This document shows, piece by piece, positions 50,301-61,141 of a DNA stretch of 64,000 nt. Made by a program: the position numbers and the translations under genes. Source of the DNA: Atopsyche davidsoni. Taxonomy: Eukaryota; Arthropoda; Insecta; Trichoptera; Hydrobiosidae. The stretch spans positions 6,139,501-6,203,500 of the forward strand of contig JAILWY010000014.1 in assembly GCA_022113835.1 (NCBI GenBank), read 5' to 3'. Below the pieces are notes generated by a model. That model did no database searches. It saw only the letters and a list, made by a program, of their open reading frames with translations, and was not told the DNA's origin. Numbering within the stretch: the stretch's first letter is position 1; the number at the start of each line of letters is the position of its first letter.

Positions 50301-53300
50301 TGATTAAGCAGCTAATGTTAAGTGTAAAAATACTAATCTAGGTAAATTTTTTCTTAATTTTGTACAAAAATTTATCAAATATAGTTTTCTAAGTTTTTAA
50401 ACAAGCAGACAATTGACGTTTAGTGTTCAAATTAATGAATGCAAGGTATCTAAAACTAAACTTTTCCAAATTCAATTTAACATTTAATTCATAAATATTT
50501 GCCTTCTTCAGTTATTAGAATTAATAGGCAACTTATCTTGTTGTCATTTTCAAACGTTACAAAAAGTAACTTCATACACGTATGTTTGCAAAACTAGTCA
50601 TATTGAAAATAAAACGTTCAAAAAATATATTTTATTTGAAAAATATCAAAATGAAATTTTGCCATGTATTTAAAATATCAAATATGTTTTAGAACTTCTC
50701 GAATTGATACAATAATAATTACAATTGACTGGCTGGTTACAGGTTTCGCAGCAGCAGGTTCCTCCCCTAGGAGCCAGTACCTGCAGAAACGTCGCCAGCT
50801 GTTTAAGGTAAAATATTTTCATAATAATAGTAAACTACGTCCTCCAATCAATCATATGAAGTAATAAATATAATGATGTACTTATTTTTTTATCATTTTT
50901 CCTGCAATTGAGGCAAATGTAAAAAAATGTGTATTAACAATTAATTTTAATAAGAGCCAACGTTTCAAGCCAACTTTCATTTGGAGCAGCGAGCAGAGAG
51001 ACAACATTATTAAAATCTCTAAGCCTCGCTTCCTTTCAAATCTTTGTCAATAAGAAAGTTTACCTAAAAGTTTACCTAAAGTTTGGTTATAATCACATGG
51101 TATGTGATCAAAATATTTTAAAGTAGATAAGGATTCATATTTTAAGAACTAGTAGAAAATAAGTTATTGTTTGAAACCTGCTTACAGAAAAAAATATTTT
51201 ATATAATGCAACGTAGGTTGTAGTACATAATGATGGAATCTATGTTGCATGCTCACACTCAGTCAGTCTTATAATACTAAGTGTGAGCATGCAACATTTC
51301 ACACTTATTTCAAAATACTACGTTACATATGATTCATTAAAAAAAAACTCTGTTTTATCCTCATTGTTGGAAAACATTTTGGCCTATCAAGAAATCGCTG
51401 TTTCAAATCGTGTCCTAACAGCTGACTCTAAGCTTGATGCTTTGGATGTAGACAAATTTTGATATTGGTTTATTGACTGTTTGAATGGTTCGGTCAGGTG
51501 GGAAGCCGGGGGAGCGAGCCCGGATCATTTACCTGGCCCCGCGGCATCGCCGTGGGCCCCGACAACTCCATGGTGGTGGCGGACTCCTCCAACCACCGCG
51601 TGCAGGTGTTCGACTCCAACGGCATATTCGTGAAGGAGTTCGGCGCCTATGGCAGCGCGGAAGGAGAGTTCGACTGCCTGGCCGGAGTTTCGGTCAACCG
51701 CATCGGACAGTTCATCATTGCGGACAGATACAACCATCGTATCCAAGTGAGTAGCCAACCATCTCCTATCCGCGGCAAGCTGGTTGAATTTCTAATCCAG
51801 ATTTAAATAATTTCTAGGATTGAGCACATTATGCTTTGAAATGCAAATAGAGTCTTTACTGCTCTTTTAGAGTACAAAAATCGCATCTTTAGTCCTAAAT
51901 TAGTCTGGTTGTAATACCTGACTTACTCCTTTGCTGCTTTACTATTTTATTAATTCACTGTAGTTCTGCTACACCGCAGTACTGCCATACTAGTTACTCT
52001 CCTACTGCCCTACTTTCAGACTGTCCTGTTTTATGTTTAGCTCCTTATTGTGTTAAATTTTCTTGTATAACACAAAATAACCTTAAACGTGTTTTTAAAT
52101 AATAAATAGTGTATTATTATAGATGCACGACTTTTGATAAAAACATTCAATTAGTCGTTTTTTTGATTTCTAATTAGAAATCAAAAAAAAAAATTCAGAT
52201 TTCATTATTTTAATTTCCACTATCAATTCTAAGTGATTGAACAACATATTCTAGAACCTCATTATTTAACACCAGAATTACATCGCTGCAAAATATTCAT
52301 TAAACAAGTTTGTGGTCTTTAAATTGTGTAACCTTGTTTATGTGCAAGAGGATACGCGACGCAAATTCCAAGACATTAATGACATAATATCGAATAATTG
52401 CAGTATATTGAGGCGCAGCAGGTGGCGCTCAGGTGTAATTACTGCTTTGGCGTAGTTGTAATTAAACTCGAGCTGCTGGCAATATGGAATTATGTTACTG
52501 AACTATAATCATCGAATCGACACAAGGCGATTAAGTTATGGTGAACACGAGCTAATAGATATTATATATATAAGAAAAATTAAATAAATCAACAAATAGT
52601 GATTTCTGTCTCAAAATTCAGAGATCAATACGTTTTGAGATTTAGTTTTGGCATTATATCCTGTTGATTCTGTGGATTTAATTTATTTAAGAAATATATA
52701 TCAGTCTGGCTTGGTTATTAATGATTACTCACTTTAATTCAACAAATAACAAGAACAACATCACTCAGTACAGTAACAAACGACACCGAAAGTTGTTTTT
52801 CATTTGTCATGATCTTTATTAATTGAAAATTCAATTCAAAATGAAGTAATCTCCATCTGTTCACGATGATAGTCATAAATGAAAATTCATCAGATTTCAC
52901 AGGAAAACAAGGTTCTCATCCAAGACTAGGATTAAAAGTTTCTGTTATTTATAGTTGTACTATGTCTCTCGAGTTTTTGGAAGGGGACCTCAATAGTTCA
53001 ATAGAATAGGTATGATAGATGGGCGTGTGAACTGGCGTAGTTCCGACGCGCATACACTGTATGTCCATTTTTCTTCGTTCCCGTTCGCAGTGCATTCACC
53101 AATTCAGAGGTAGCGAGTTATTCACGCGTGATCACGATAAATGATTGCAACAAAACGGATGAACGTGATATAGATGGATTATACTTAATGTGTGATTTGA
53201 CCAAAATGCATCAGATTCGAAACAATATAAATAGCAAAATCCGCTCATAAAATCATGATAGTTCCCGAACAAAATATAAAATCAATGATTGACAAAGATT

Positions 53301-56300
53301 TTTAATAAAAGTACACTAACAATATTTTAAGAATTTTTTTTCGGTTGAATATATAACATTACATTTTTAGACAGGATTATATTTAATAAAAAGACAAACC
53401 TTTTTTATTTTTAACCATCAAATTTCCTATTGATAAGAATAAAGTATACGTACTTCAAGTGTGTACGTGTAAGAACATTTTTTTGCAAACGCGATGAAAA
53501 ATTTTATGTCATATTTCTGTGTTGATATTCACCACAAAAATATAAATTTACATGATAATTATTTACAGTGCCTTTAAATCAGAACAACCCTCAAAATAAG
53601 ACACACAATCGCTAAAGCTACAAAAAACCTACTAATGAAGAGCTTTGGAGTACAAGTATGCATAATTTTTTTCGCGGTGCTCTGTTAATCTGTTACCAAT
53701 TTATTTCATCAATAAATTTTGTAATAGTTTTAAATTGAAATTCAGTGCAATTTAAAATAAATAAATGCAACGAATTTCTCTTTGAAGATAAAACTTACGG
53801 TTCCGAAAAGAATTCAATTCGTCGAGGCAGCGGCGGTAGGCAATATGTTTTATTCATTCCGCCGACCGGCCAATGGTATTCATTTAGTTGTTGCAGTCGC
53901 GTGCATTTTTTTACATCCTCCATATACAGGCGGTGCTTTAAAGCACGGACTGAATGCACCCGTCGCTTTTTTTAACCTGGCACGGCAGATATATTCCTCT
54001 TGCTTTTATTTGTTAGGGTATTGTGAACGAATGTTCAGGGAGAATGGCAAATATTGAGCAACAAAAAATTGTTAATTTGAATGGAAGGCGGTGGTGTGAA
54101 ATTTTTGGATAAATCATCGTCCACAATGCATCTGGTTTTAATATTACGAAAATCATGTAAAACTTGAAAAAGCGATATTGAATTTTAGTGCGCATTTATC
54201 CTTTATTGTGAGAAAATTAAATAATGGTTTATTTACATCTTAGCAGTCGTTTCGTGTCTCGGATGCTTTTCAAAATTAATGTGGAATTTTTCGCAACTGA
54301 TTGGTGTATTTTCTTTAATATTTTCAGGTTTTGGACCCCTCAGGCAGGTTCCTGCGCGCCTTTGGCAGCCAGGGGACTGGGGATGGAAAGTTCAACTACC
54401 CGTGGGGCATCACCACAGACGCCCTTGGGTTCATCTACGTGTGTGATAAGGAAAACCACAGAGTTCAGGTAAAAAAATATAAAAGGAAACAAAAAATCAA
54501 CCTTCATTGCATTATATTTTCAAACCATATAATTATTAACTTTATGTATAAAACATCCGTCACTTTAATTTATTTTTCTTCACGATTTTTTCTTTAATAT
54601 CAATAAAACGTATCCATCAAAACATCTACAACCTTGCAATGGTATTTATGTACCGAATGAATCACACTACTGGGAATTCATCATGTATTGTATTTTATTA
54701 TGGAAGCATATCTTCGATTTTTGGTTCCATCGGATGGGATCAACACGCGCAGACGTCCACACAAACAAGGCGATAACCTCGTCACTCCGCAGTACTTTAA
54801 ACGAAGTAACTTCTGTTTGAGGCAGTCGAATCAACTGAGCTCTATCGGATGATACTTCTCGGGTATAATCAAATAACAGCACTTTTATGTGAGTTGAAAT
54901 TCTGACATGTTCCCGTTATGATCATTGCAGGACAACCAGCACAAAACTTCTACACAGCACGGTTTTACGACTAGAGAAAAGCTATGATGCGAAAATCAAA
55001 GCATTTCTTTTTTGTCTCTATATCATCTTTCTTCTCTGTCAATATGATAGCTTCACTAAATGTATAAAGGCCCTTTTATGGTGGCATCAGACTTTTCTAC
55101 CCTAATAAAAAGATCGAATCTATCGACGTATACGCAGCGAAACTGTGTGATGAATGCCACGAGAAAAAGGTGACTGTCACAATATTGATATTCATAGCTA
55201 ATCGACAGTATAACTTTTCATTTTACTGGATATTTTTTTGATAAAATTTATCGGTAGTTTTTGATAAAATCGTATGTTTTTAGATAAAAATAAATTGATA
55301 ATAAAATAAAATAATTCATTAATGTAGTTTATTAAATTAACTTTTCCCAGACATATAAATACACTACCACAAAAAAAATGTTTGCAAACCCTGTTTTTTA
55401 CTAAAAAGTGTATATTCCATAACGAGCTGTTTTTCTTTTGTAAAAAGTATATATTTTTTTAAAGAACTCGAATTTTATAATTTGTATGCTTTTAGAAAAT
55501 AAATAGTAGGTAAATTCTTTTCATGCTTCAAATATAAATTACGAGAAATACAAAAATTACGGTTAGAAACACTTCTAAAATTTTTTTTTTCTCTTACGGT
55601 TATTTGTTATCACTTACTTTGGTTTAAATTGTTTTAAAAAAATATCTTTATTTTACAAACCTTCGTCTAGAATTTTCATCATTCACCTTTTTCCCTTTAC
55701 TACTCACAAAATATAGCTTCTAATAGCAGCTTTTTATATTAGCGAATGTCAATTTCATACTCTTATATAAAAGTCAGTATATCATCGGACCCTCCACTAT
55801 AAAAATGACATTGAATTCTAAATTTGTCGTAAATATAATAATGCCTTTTTTATTGATGAGCATAACTTATTTTGGTCGATGCTGGTAGTTGCCTCTGATC
55901 AATTATTTATAGGACTTCGATTGGTGTTTTTTCTACCCAGTAAAAAAGATACACATGACACCGATTCCCTAAACAGCACAACAAACAACATGCGTCGGTT
56001 TTCTTCTACCCGCATGTATAATGCAAAACCATTGAGATCTGAATTTATTGCTCATGGAAAGGTTACAACTACAAATTGAACCACGAATATATAATGATCC
56101 ATTAAATTTTAAAGGTATATTCAATGAAGTACTTGCGAGTAATAGTATTGTTTAGTAATCGGACATCACTATTTACTGAGTCACACTATTTTGAATCCCA
56201 CTTTAATTTTTATTCAAACTTTTTTATTACTATTTAAATCCAGTTAACGTGTTATTCAAGTCTGATTTAATAGTATAATAGTATATATTTTTACATGCTT

Positions 56301-59300
56301 TTCACTTAAATTTAATGTAATTTACAAGTGTGTTTAACAGTCTACAAAAAATATGCTCTAGTGTTTAAACGATGTTTACTGATTATTTTATTATAGTTTG
56401 CAAACACAAAATTTACATTTTTAACCAGCATATTTAAAATAATGAACTACAAAAAATGCGTTAGTAAGGCTTTTTATAATTTTAAATAAACCAACATGTC
56501 TTTACCACATATTTACATACCTCATTTTATTTAAAAAAATAATGTCTTGTTAAATATGAGATACCGGATTCGATTTGAATATTTCATAGATTACAATTAT
56601 ACGGATATTTTTCCAGGTGTTTTTTTTTTAATTTTTTTATTTCTGCGTTTGGAACCAGTACAAAAATGTTCTCAACCTATGGACATCGTCTCAGTTGATA
56701 TTTTGGGGGCGTTTATAATTTTTAATTGCCAGGGGTGGCAAGACTAACGCGTTTTTATTAATTGAGACGAAAACCTCCAAATTAAGTCCCGTTTCTAAAT
56801 GCTCGATATTGAAAATGCTTTCAGGTATTCCAATCAGACGGGACGTTTGTGGGCAAGTTCGGCTCCTACGGCCACAAGGCCGGGCAACTGGAGCACCCGC
56901 ACTACATCGCCGTGAGCAGTACCAACAGAGTCATCGTCTCCGACTCCAACAACCACCGGGTGCAGATCTTTGACGTGAACGGCCGAGTTCTGTCTTCCTT
57001 CGGCTCCGAGGGCTCGGAAGAGGGCCAGTTTAAATTCCCAAGGTATCGTATACATCTCTCAACAAATAAGGTTAACAGTAAATCAAACAACATCTATAAG
57101 TCCAGGTGTTTGTTTTTCAAAAAAGTATATTTTCGATGCAATACATGAAAAAAATTACACCTGCAATTAAATATATTCAAACAATAATCCTTTGCCAAAA
57201 CAATAAAATTGGTATCGGCATTTTTAGAGTGTCAAATTTAAATTGTTTTGTGTACCGATTTATTGGTTAAAAAGTCGTAACAATTTAGCACCATAAAATT
57301 GTGTAATATTTGATAAAATTGGCTGGTTAGTAATCACTAATAATAAAATAATAGAAGTTTCAGATAATATCATTTGTAGTGATTTTAAGCGCATAGACCC
57401 ATGAATAACTTTTCAACAATGATTATAATAAATCCACATGGTTTTACCCGCACAAGATTATTGGGTAAACAATATTAAGATAGTCGCTGAAAGCTGCGTA
57501 AAATGCTTTCATACGTTCATCATGAAACTTGCTTATGACAAGTAAAATATTCGCTCAGTTACAGTAGCACCATTAGGTGCCACGATAGCATTAAACTGTA
57601 AATACAGTTGTGTTCAATGAATGCACGAAGAGTGTTTTATATTTTAAGTGTAAAATAAAGGCTTTTAGACACGTAGCAACAAATCGTGCCATCAACTTGC
57701 AGCTAGCCAATAATAGCGTCATTTTATTTTGCGTGTTTTTTTGTGGCTTTTTCTAAGTAAACAACGCACTGTGGGACGCTATTGGCTGGCTGCAAGTCGG
57801 TGGCACGATTTGTTGCTACTTGTGTAGAGAGGCCTTTTAGTCGGCGGTGGTTTCTGGGGTTTCCCCGCTGACCGAGCGGTGTTACATTACAAGAGTCTAT
57901 CCATGGCCCAGCGCGGCTCACCTCTCCGGGCCACGGCGGCTCGCATTACTTGGGGGACTGCCAACTCGGCCCGCCGCCCGAGCAGCGAGCCGGCGGCTAT
58001 TCACATCGTTATCTATCGAGAGGATCAGTCTGGAAAAACTTGTATTTTCTTATAATTAATTACATAGTTCCTATATAAATAATTTAAAATTATTATCCTA
58101 TATAAATAAGCATGAGAAATAAAGTTTTTCAGTATGTAAAAGTTCCCATAATCGAATTTTTTTGTTCATTTTCTAGTCCGTTTTGCGAAAAATCGACTGC
58201 ACCAATCGAAAAAATTTAAATGCAAAAAGTTTGATACATCCCTTCTTCCGAATAAAATATATTTTTATTTTTTATAAATTTACTATTAATATGATAAATA
58301 TGTGTTTTTCCGGTTGAAGTGTAGGAATTTGGAGATTCGTCGTGTCCCTTTTCCAAGAGCCCTAAACATTAAGTTTTTTTTTCAAATGGAATTAAAAGAT
58401 TAAATATAAACCCTGTGCGATATATTATTTTAAAAATAAAAATCTTTAATAAACTTTGGTTTGGAAAAGTCGTCATTTTATCTAATTTTTCAACATCTTC
58501 AAGATTTTATTTTAACCTGAAAATGGACGTTAATAAAATAATAAAAAATAGATAAATATAATTTATAGTTTTTTTAATACTTTAATACTGTAAAAAAATC
58601 AACTTTCGACATTGCAAAATAAAGTGACAACTAAATAAATTAAATGACACGATTCGCCAGGTAATGGACTGCCTCTGGTGTCTGGTTGGCACACCAGATC
58701 TTTTAATTCCAATTGAAAAAAAGACTTTTAAATGTTTAGGACTCTTGGAAAAGGGACATGACGAATCTCCTAATTTCTACACTCCAATCGGAAAGACACA
58801 TATTTATCATAATAATAGTTAATTTATAAGAAATAGAAATATATTTTATTCAGAAGAAAGGATGTATCAAACTTTTTGCATTTAAATTTTTTTTGATTGG
58901 TGCAGTCGATTTTTCTCAAAACGGACTAGAAAATGATCAAAAAAATTTAATTATGGGGCCTAGACCCTTAATGATACTACATTTTTTGTACTTTACTTGA
59001 TAATATCATTCTTACATATCAAATGCATAAAATTCAAACGCATTAAAAAAATATCCTTCAACCAATTATTATAGATAAACGTAAAGTTAAACGACTCGAT
59101 TTTATAAAGTCGTTTAAGAATAAATCTTGAAATAGTATATATGATTGCAAAACCAAGAAGATGAGTATATACAGTTGCCAGTTTGTCTAAGTTTTTTATT
59201 GACCGATATTATCATTAAAGAAGGAAGATTTATCTAGCAGACTTTTTCGACGAATTTATAAAAATTTTCCCATCGAGAAAATGCGTTTTATATTGGACCC

Positions 59301-61141
59301 CGATATATTGAGCTTTCTTTTATAGCGCCGTAGATCTTGTGTAGATCGAAGCCGGTGACAATAATGCGGGGAAGGCGTTATTTTTGGCTCGTTAGCTCAA
59401 GTTTTTTTCTAGTAGAGTATCGGGAACGTACCGACTACTCCGGTGGACCGAAATATCTCCAGTTGCCATAAACTATCGTATATGTCCCTTTTTTACATTT
59501 TTGTACATTTCAGTATTCATTTTTAAAAATAAATAAAATGTTAGGGTTTATTCTGTTTTTTTTTTTTTTTTAAAGAACTACGGCTGACGAGTCTGTTTTT
59601 TGCTTTCTTGAATTCCAGGTCAAATGTGTGATATTGATTTTCTTTTCTTTTTTTTAATAAGTAATGTATCAAGCATTTATAGTCAGGAGTGCGTAAGACC
59701 GTGATATTAGCACGACACTTGTACTCATGGATACCTGCGAGCAGCTAATGCGATCTTCAAGTTTTATTATGACGCAAAATATTATCATATGTAAAAATAT
59801 ATTCCTTAAGTTAATTAATATGAACTTTGTTTATTTACGTATTGAGTTTTGCGCGGCCTGTTCTTGGCAAGCAGCCGATGTTGTTTCGAGAGTAAATGAG
59901 TTCCAAGTCGCGAAATACTCACTTATTCATAAAAATAACGCGTCATTAATCAATTTCGAAAGTCTGGGCAAAACAATCAATTAGCCAATTTTCAAAAAAA
60001 ATAAAAATTTAACGATCCATCAATCCGGATCCTGCGAATAAATTTGTAAAGGCGAATCTCGACAATAAATTTCCATACGGTCCCTTTTCCGGTGAATTAA
60101 ATCCGCGGCCAGGTAGGCACTCCTCCTGCACTCGACCCATAACTCTGGAGGCACAATGAGCCTTAGCCCCGCCCGGCATGGTGGTCACATTAATTGCTGG
60201 GATTCGATGAATTTACGATGCTGCTTATCAGAGTCCGCGCTCGGCTCGGCGATCGGACATGCGGAAAATAGGCGAGGGGCTTATTGTCATTTTTTATCTG
60301 GATTCTTTCAATCAATTGTTACAAATCATCTAATTATAAGAGATCTTTTTATGTACCTAAAAATAAATCTTTTTGATACATAAAAAGTTACAATTTTTTT
60401 TATAATAAATAACGAGCAGGTCTTACTTTATTTAAATTGGAAAAATCATTTTTATTTCCAATGGTACACTTTTGTAATATCTATACATTATTATTTTTAT
60501 ACAACAATATTCTTTTAAAATTAAATTGTTTCAACCCTTTCTGTATTGTAACAAATATTGTTAAAACTTATACAACTATCCTTGCTTTTGTTGATAATAT
60601 TGCTCACATCTGCCAACTACTAGTTATGGGGTTCGTGTGATTAAATAAGTAGACATTTTTTATATGGTTTTTATTTAATAAACAAGAAATATAATATATA
60701 TATATATATTCTGGACCATCATGAATGATAAATTCTGTGCCTTCATGTTAATTTGTCTTTATTGTATAAATGCATGCACATTTATATCTTGTGATACATG
60801 CACAAAATATATCTTCAAATATTTTATTACTTTTTATATGTAAAACTTTCGGTTATATTGATTTGTTTTATTTTCGTAATGTTAACATCTGTAATAAAAT
60901 TTGTAAAAATGATTTAATTTTTTCCAGGGGTGTGGCGGTTGACGACCAGGGTTACATCTGCGTCGCAGACTCCGGAAACAACCGTATTCAAATATTCCAC
61001 CCTGATGGTACCTTCCTGAGAGCTTTTGGTTCTTGGGGATCGGGGGATGCTGAGTTCAAGGGCTTGGAAGGCATCGCGGTCATGTCCAATGGCAACATCA
61101 TAGTCTGCGATAGAGAAAACCATCGCGTGCAGGTGTTTTAA
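41178..61141 (+). CDS. thin (TRIM32-type) E3 ubiquitin ligase, RING/B-box/coiled-coil/6xNHL, eight coding exons
   Basis: Spliced from eight exons (listed individually as A-H) into 1,280 codons plus TAA; Drosophila thin is of similar size. Domains in order: RING at residues 10-51 (C10, C13, C25, H27, C30, C34, C48, C51), B-box at 97-124, coiled coil about 125-225, a conserved post-coil segment to about 290, a disordered Ser/Arg/Pro/Glu-rich linker about 292-1007, and six NHL repeats from about 1010 to the C-terminus. The family ligates ubiquitin. In Drosophila thin acts at muscle costameres and Z-discs and keeps sarcomeres intact; its human relative TRIM32 is linked to limb-girdle dystrophy. 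The start is the first ATG of exon A in a good context (CAGCCATGG). Every junction is GT-AG and keeps the frame. The linker is far longer than in vertebrate TRIM32. The name rests on domain order and close similarity of the N-terminal region to thin as I know it; brat, mei-P26 and wech differ in domain layout. Confidence 0.92.
41313..44378 (+). other. tn intron A (3,066 nt)
   Basis: AT-rich intron with GT and AG ends, splitting the RING. It holds a GC-rich island at about 43000-43170 (a GGCCGGCC-rich block), another at 44090-44170, and a perfect 20-bp palindrome at 43914-43933. No additional exon is recognised. A minus-strand open frame of 116 codons at 42545-42895 is AT-rich and unrecognised. 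Confidence 0.8.
43914..43933. repeat. Perfect 20-bp palindrome
   Basis: AAGAAGCTTTAAAGCTTCTT is self-complementary and lies about 450 bp upstream of exon B. Its role is unknown; a short foldback or a dimeric binding site is possible. Confidence 0.6.
44379..45893 (+). CDS. tn exon B: end of RING, B-box, coiled coil, first part of linker
   Basis: The acceptor GTTCTCAG precedes GTC AAG TGC CCA. The exon has exactly 505 codons (residues 46-550) and ends in phase 0 at a consensus donor, GAG|GTGAGT. It completes the RING (C48, C51), then carries a B-box with C97, C100, C109, C112, C117, C120 and H124, a coiled coil over about 125-225, and a conserved region ending near residue 291. From there the sequence becomes disordered with a Gly-rich stretch and many SR, RSK and DD clusters. 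The recurring motif FKSRFV occupies residues 392-397. Open frames on the other strand and in other frames across it are shadows. Confidence 0.95.
45894..46476 (+). other. tn intron B (583 nt)
   Basis: The shortest intron of the gene. It begins GTGAGT and ends ATCCGCAG, an unusually GC-rich acceptor without a strong pyrimidine tract. If it were retained, translation would stop after six extra residues at the TAG at 45912-45914, giving a protein with RING, B-box and coiled coil but no NHL domain. Confidence 0.85.
46477..47782 (+). CDS. tn exon C: disordered linker
   Basis: It starts in phase 0 after CCGCAG and ends GCA G|GTAAGA in phase 1, coding for residues 551-985 and the first base of 986. 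The sequence is low-complexity and predicted disordered: runs of Ser/Glu/Asp, Pro-rich stretches (PAPAPP, RTRPPPAEEEPP) and basic SR-type segments. Short motifs recur: FQSRFL (662-667), YQSRFL (784-789), GRSRYL (820-825), ARYLKSKYG near 913 and two ARSRSSH copies. Third-position GC is high, in contrast to the AT-rich introns. The linker's function is not known to me; the motifs suggest repeated docking sites. Confidence 0.93.
47783..50742 (+). other. tn intron C (2,960 nt)
   Basis: AT-rich, without recognised repeats apart from a 16-17-bp tandem duplication (TTTATTTAAATTTG) at about 49720-49750. Read-through from exon C would add 38 residues and stop at 47896-47898. No additional exon was recognised, although a small cassette exon could be missed. 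Confidence 0.7.
50743..50807 (+). CDS. tn exon D: small exon before the NHL domain
   Basis: A 65-nt exon in phase 1/0 encoding the end of the linker (residues 986-1007), with the motif SQYLQKRRQLFK directly before the propeller. The 5' edge is uncertain: GTTACAG ends at 50742, but GCAGCAGCAG follows and offers further acceptors ending at 50751, 50754 and 50757. All keep the same frame and differ only by a few residues (FAAAG to G). I chose the most upstream. The donor is AAG|GTAAAA. Confidence 0.8.
50808..51497 (+). other. tn intron D (690 nt)
   Basis: AT-rich intron containing the perfect 18-bp hairpin at 51242-51297, about 200 nt upstream of exon E. The acceptor (TTCGGTCAG) has a weak pyrimidine tract. 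Confidence 0.8.
51242..51297 (+). repeat. Perfect 18-bp stem-loop in tn intron D
   Basis: ATGTTGCATGCTCACACT at 51242-51259 pairs without mismatch with 51280-51297 across a 20-nt loop. The pairing does not extend outward. The size resembles a pre-miRNA terminal part, but the perfect match and lack of a longer lower stem argue for a foldback insertion or an RNA structure that affects splicing of the neighbouring NHL exon. Confidence 0.85.
51498..51746 (+). CDS. tn exon E: NHL repeats 1 and most of 2
   Basis: Codes for residues 1008-1090 in phase 0 (83 codons). It starts VGSRGSEPGSFTWPRGIAV, then the first NHL core VADSSNHRVQVFDSNG, and the second up to ADRYNHRIQ, where the donor CAA|GTGAGT cuts the blade just after the HRxQ signature. 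GC is high relative to both flanks. The overlapping minus-strand and other-frame open frames are shadows. Confidence 0.92.
51747..54327 (+). other. tn intron E (2,581 nt)
   Basis: AT-rich intron with a perfect 32-bp palindrome at 52158-52189 and a somewhat GC-richer, CpG-containing part near 53030-53130. The open frames at 53745-54057 have no recognised domain and no matching splice sites. No further exon is proposed. Confidence 0.75.
52158..52189. repeat. Perfect 32-bp palindrome
   Basis: The sequence is GATTTC-TAATTA-GAAATC flanked by seven Ts on the left and seven As on the right, fully self-complementary. It would form a cruciform or hairpin with almost no loop. AT-richness makes such tracts easier to arise, but 32 bp without a mismatch is notable. 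Confidence 0.75.
54328..54468 (+). CDS. tn exon F: end of NHL 2 and most of NHL 3
   Basis: Bounded by TATTTTCAG and CAG|GTAAAA; 47 codons, phase 0, residues 1091-1137. It completes blade 2 (VLDPSGRFLRAFG) and carries blade 3 up to CDKENHRVQ. The exon starts and ends at the same place of the repeat, so it corresponds to one circularly permuted blade. Confidence 0.92.
54469..56824 (+). other. tn intron F (2,356 nt)
   Basis: AT-rich with a modestly GC-richer part near 54720-54870. That part is covered by a 71-codon minus-strand open frame without recognised domains. No repeat or additional exon is supported. Confidence 0.7.
56825..57042 (+). CDS. tn exon G: end of NHL 3, NHL 4 and start of NHL 5
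   Basis: Acceptor CTTTCAG; 218 nt, entering in phase 0 and leaving in phase 2 (CCA AG|GTATCG). Residues 1138-1209 plus two bases of 1210. It completes blade 3 (VFQSDGTFVGKFG), encodes blade 4 (VSDSNNHRVQIFDVNG) and starts blade 5 at GQFKFPR. Confidence 0.92.
57656..57838. mobile_element. MITE-like element with about 60-bp inverted repeats
   Basis: GTAGCAACAAATCGTGCCA near 57672 recurs as its reverse complement near 57801-57820. The pairing extends through CTTGCAGC-AGCCAAT and GCGTC on the inner side and less well outward to AAAGGC / GCCTTTT. The arms enclose only about 54 nt of AT-rich sequence. The total length of about 180 bp, lack of coding potential and location in an intron fit a non-autonomous DNA transposon. 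Exact ends and target duplication are not resolved. Confidence 0.8.
58145..58957. mobile_element. Long-inverted-repeat non-autonomous DNA element (about 0.8 kb)
   Basis: Ends are CCCATAAT (58145) and ATTATGGG (58957). Arms of roughly 225-230 bp match in reverse complement with scattered changes; examples are TTTCTAGTCCGTTTTG, TCGACTGCACCAATC, TTTGATACATCC and CTTTTCCAAGAG on the left, each mirrored on the right. The central 58380-58725 part is AT-rich and has no transposase frame. I see no clear target-site duplication. Arm divergence suggests it is older than the element at 36258-36494. Confidence 0.88.
60928..61141 (+). CDS. tn exon H: rest of NHL 5, NHL 6 and stop
   Basis: Acceptor TTTTTCCAG; one base completes codon 1210 (AGG, Arg), then 70 codons and TAA at 61139-61141. 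It encodes blade 5 from GVAVDDQGYICVADSGNNRIQ and blade 6 ending in CDRENHRVQVF. The protein ends directly after the last HRVQVF, as expected for a closed six-bladed propeller. Confidence 0.94.

Larger units (their letters stand above)
57043..60927 (+). other. tn intron G (3,885 nt), site of two MITE-like insertions
   Basis: The longest intron within the coding part. It contains inverted-repeat elements at about 57656-57838 and 58145-58957, GC islands at about 57840-58010 and 60040-60260, and a (TA)n tract near 60689-60708. Open frames here (57847-58059, 59727-59984, 60156-60383) have no recognised domain. Confidence 0.8.
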
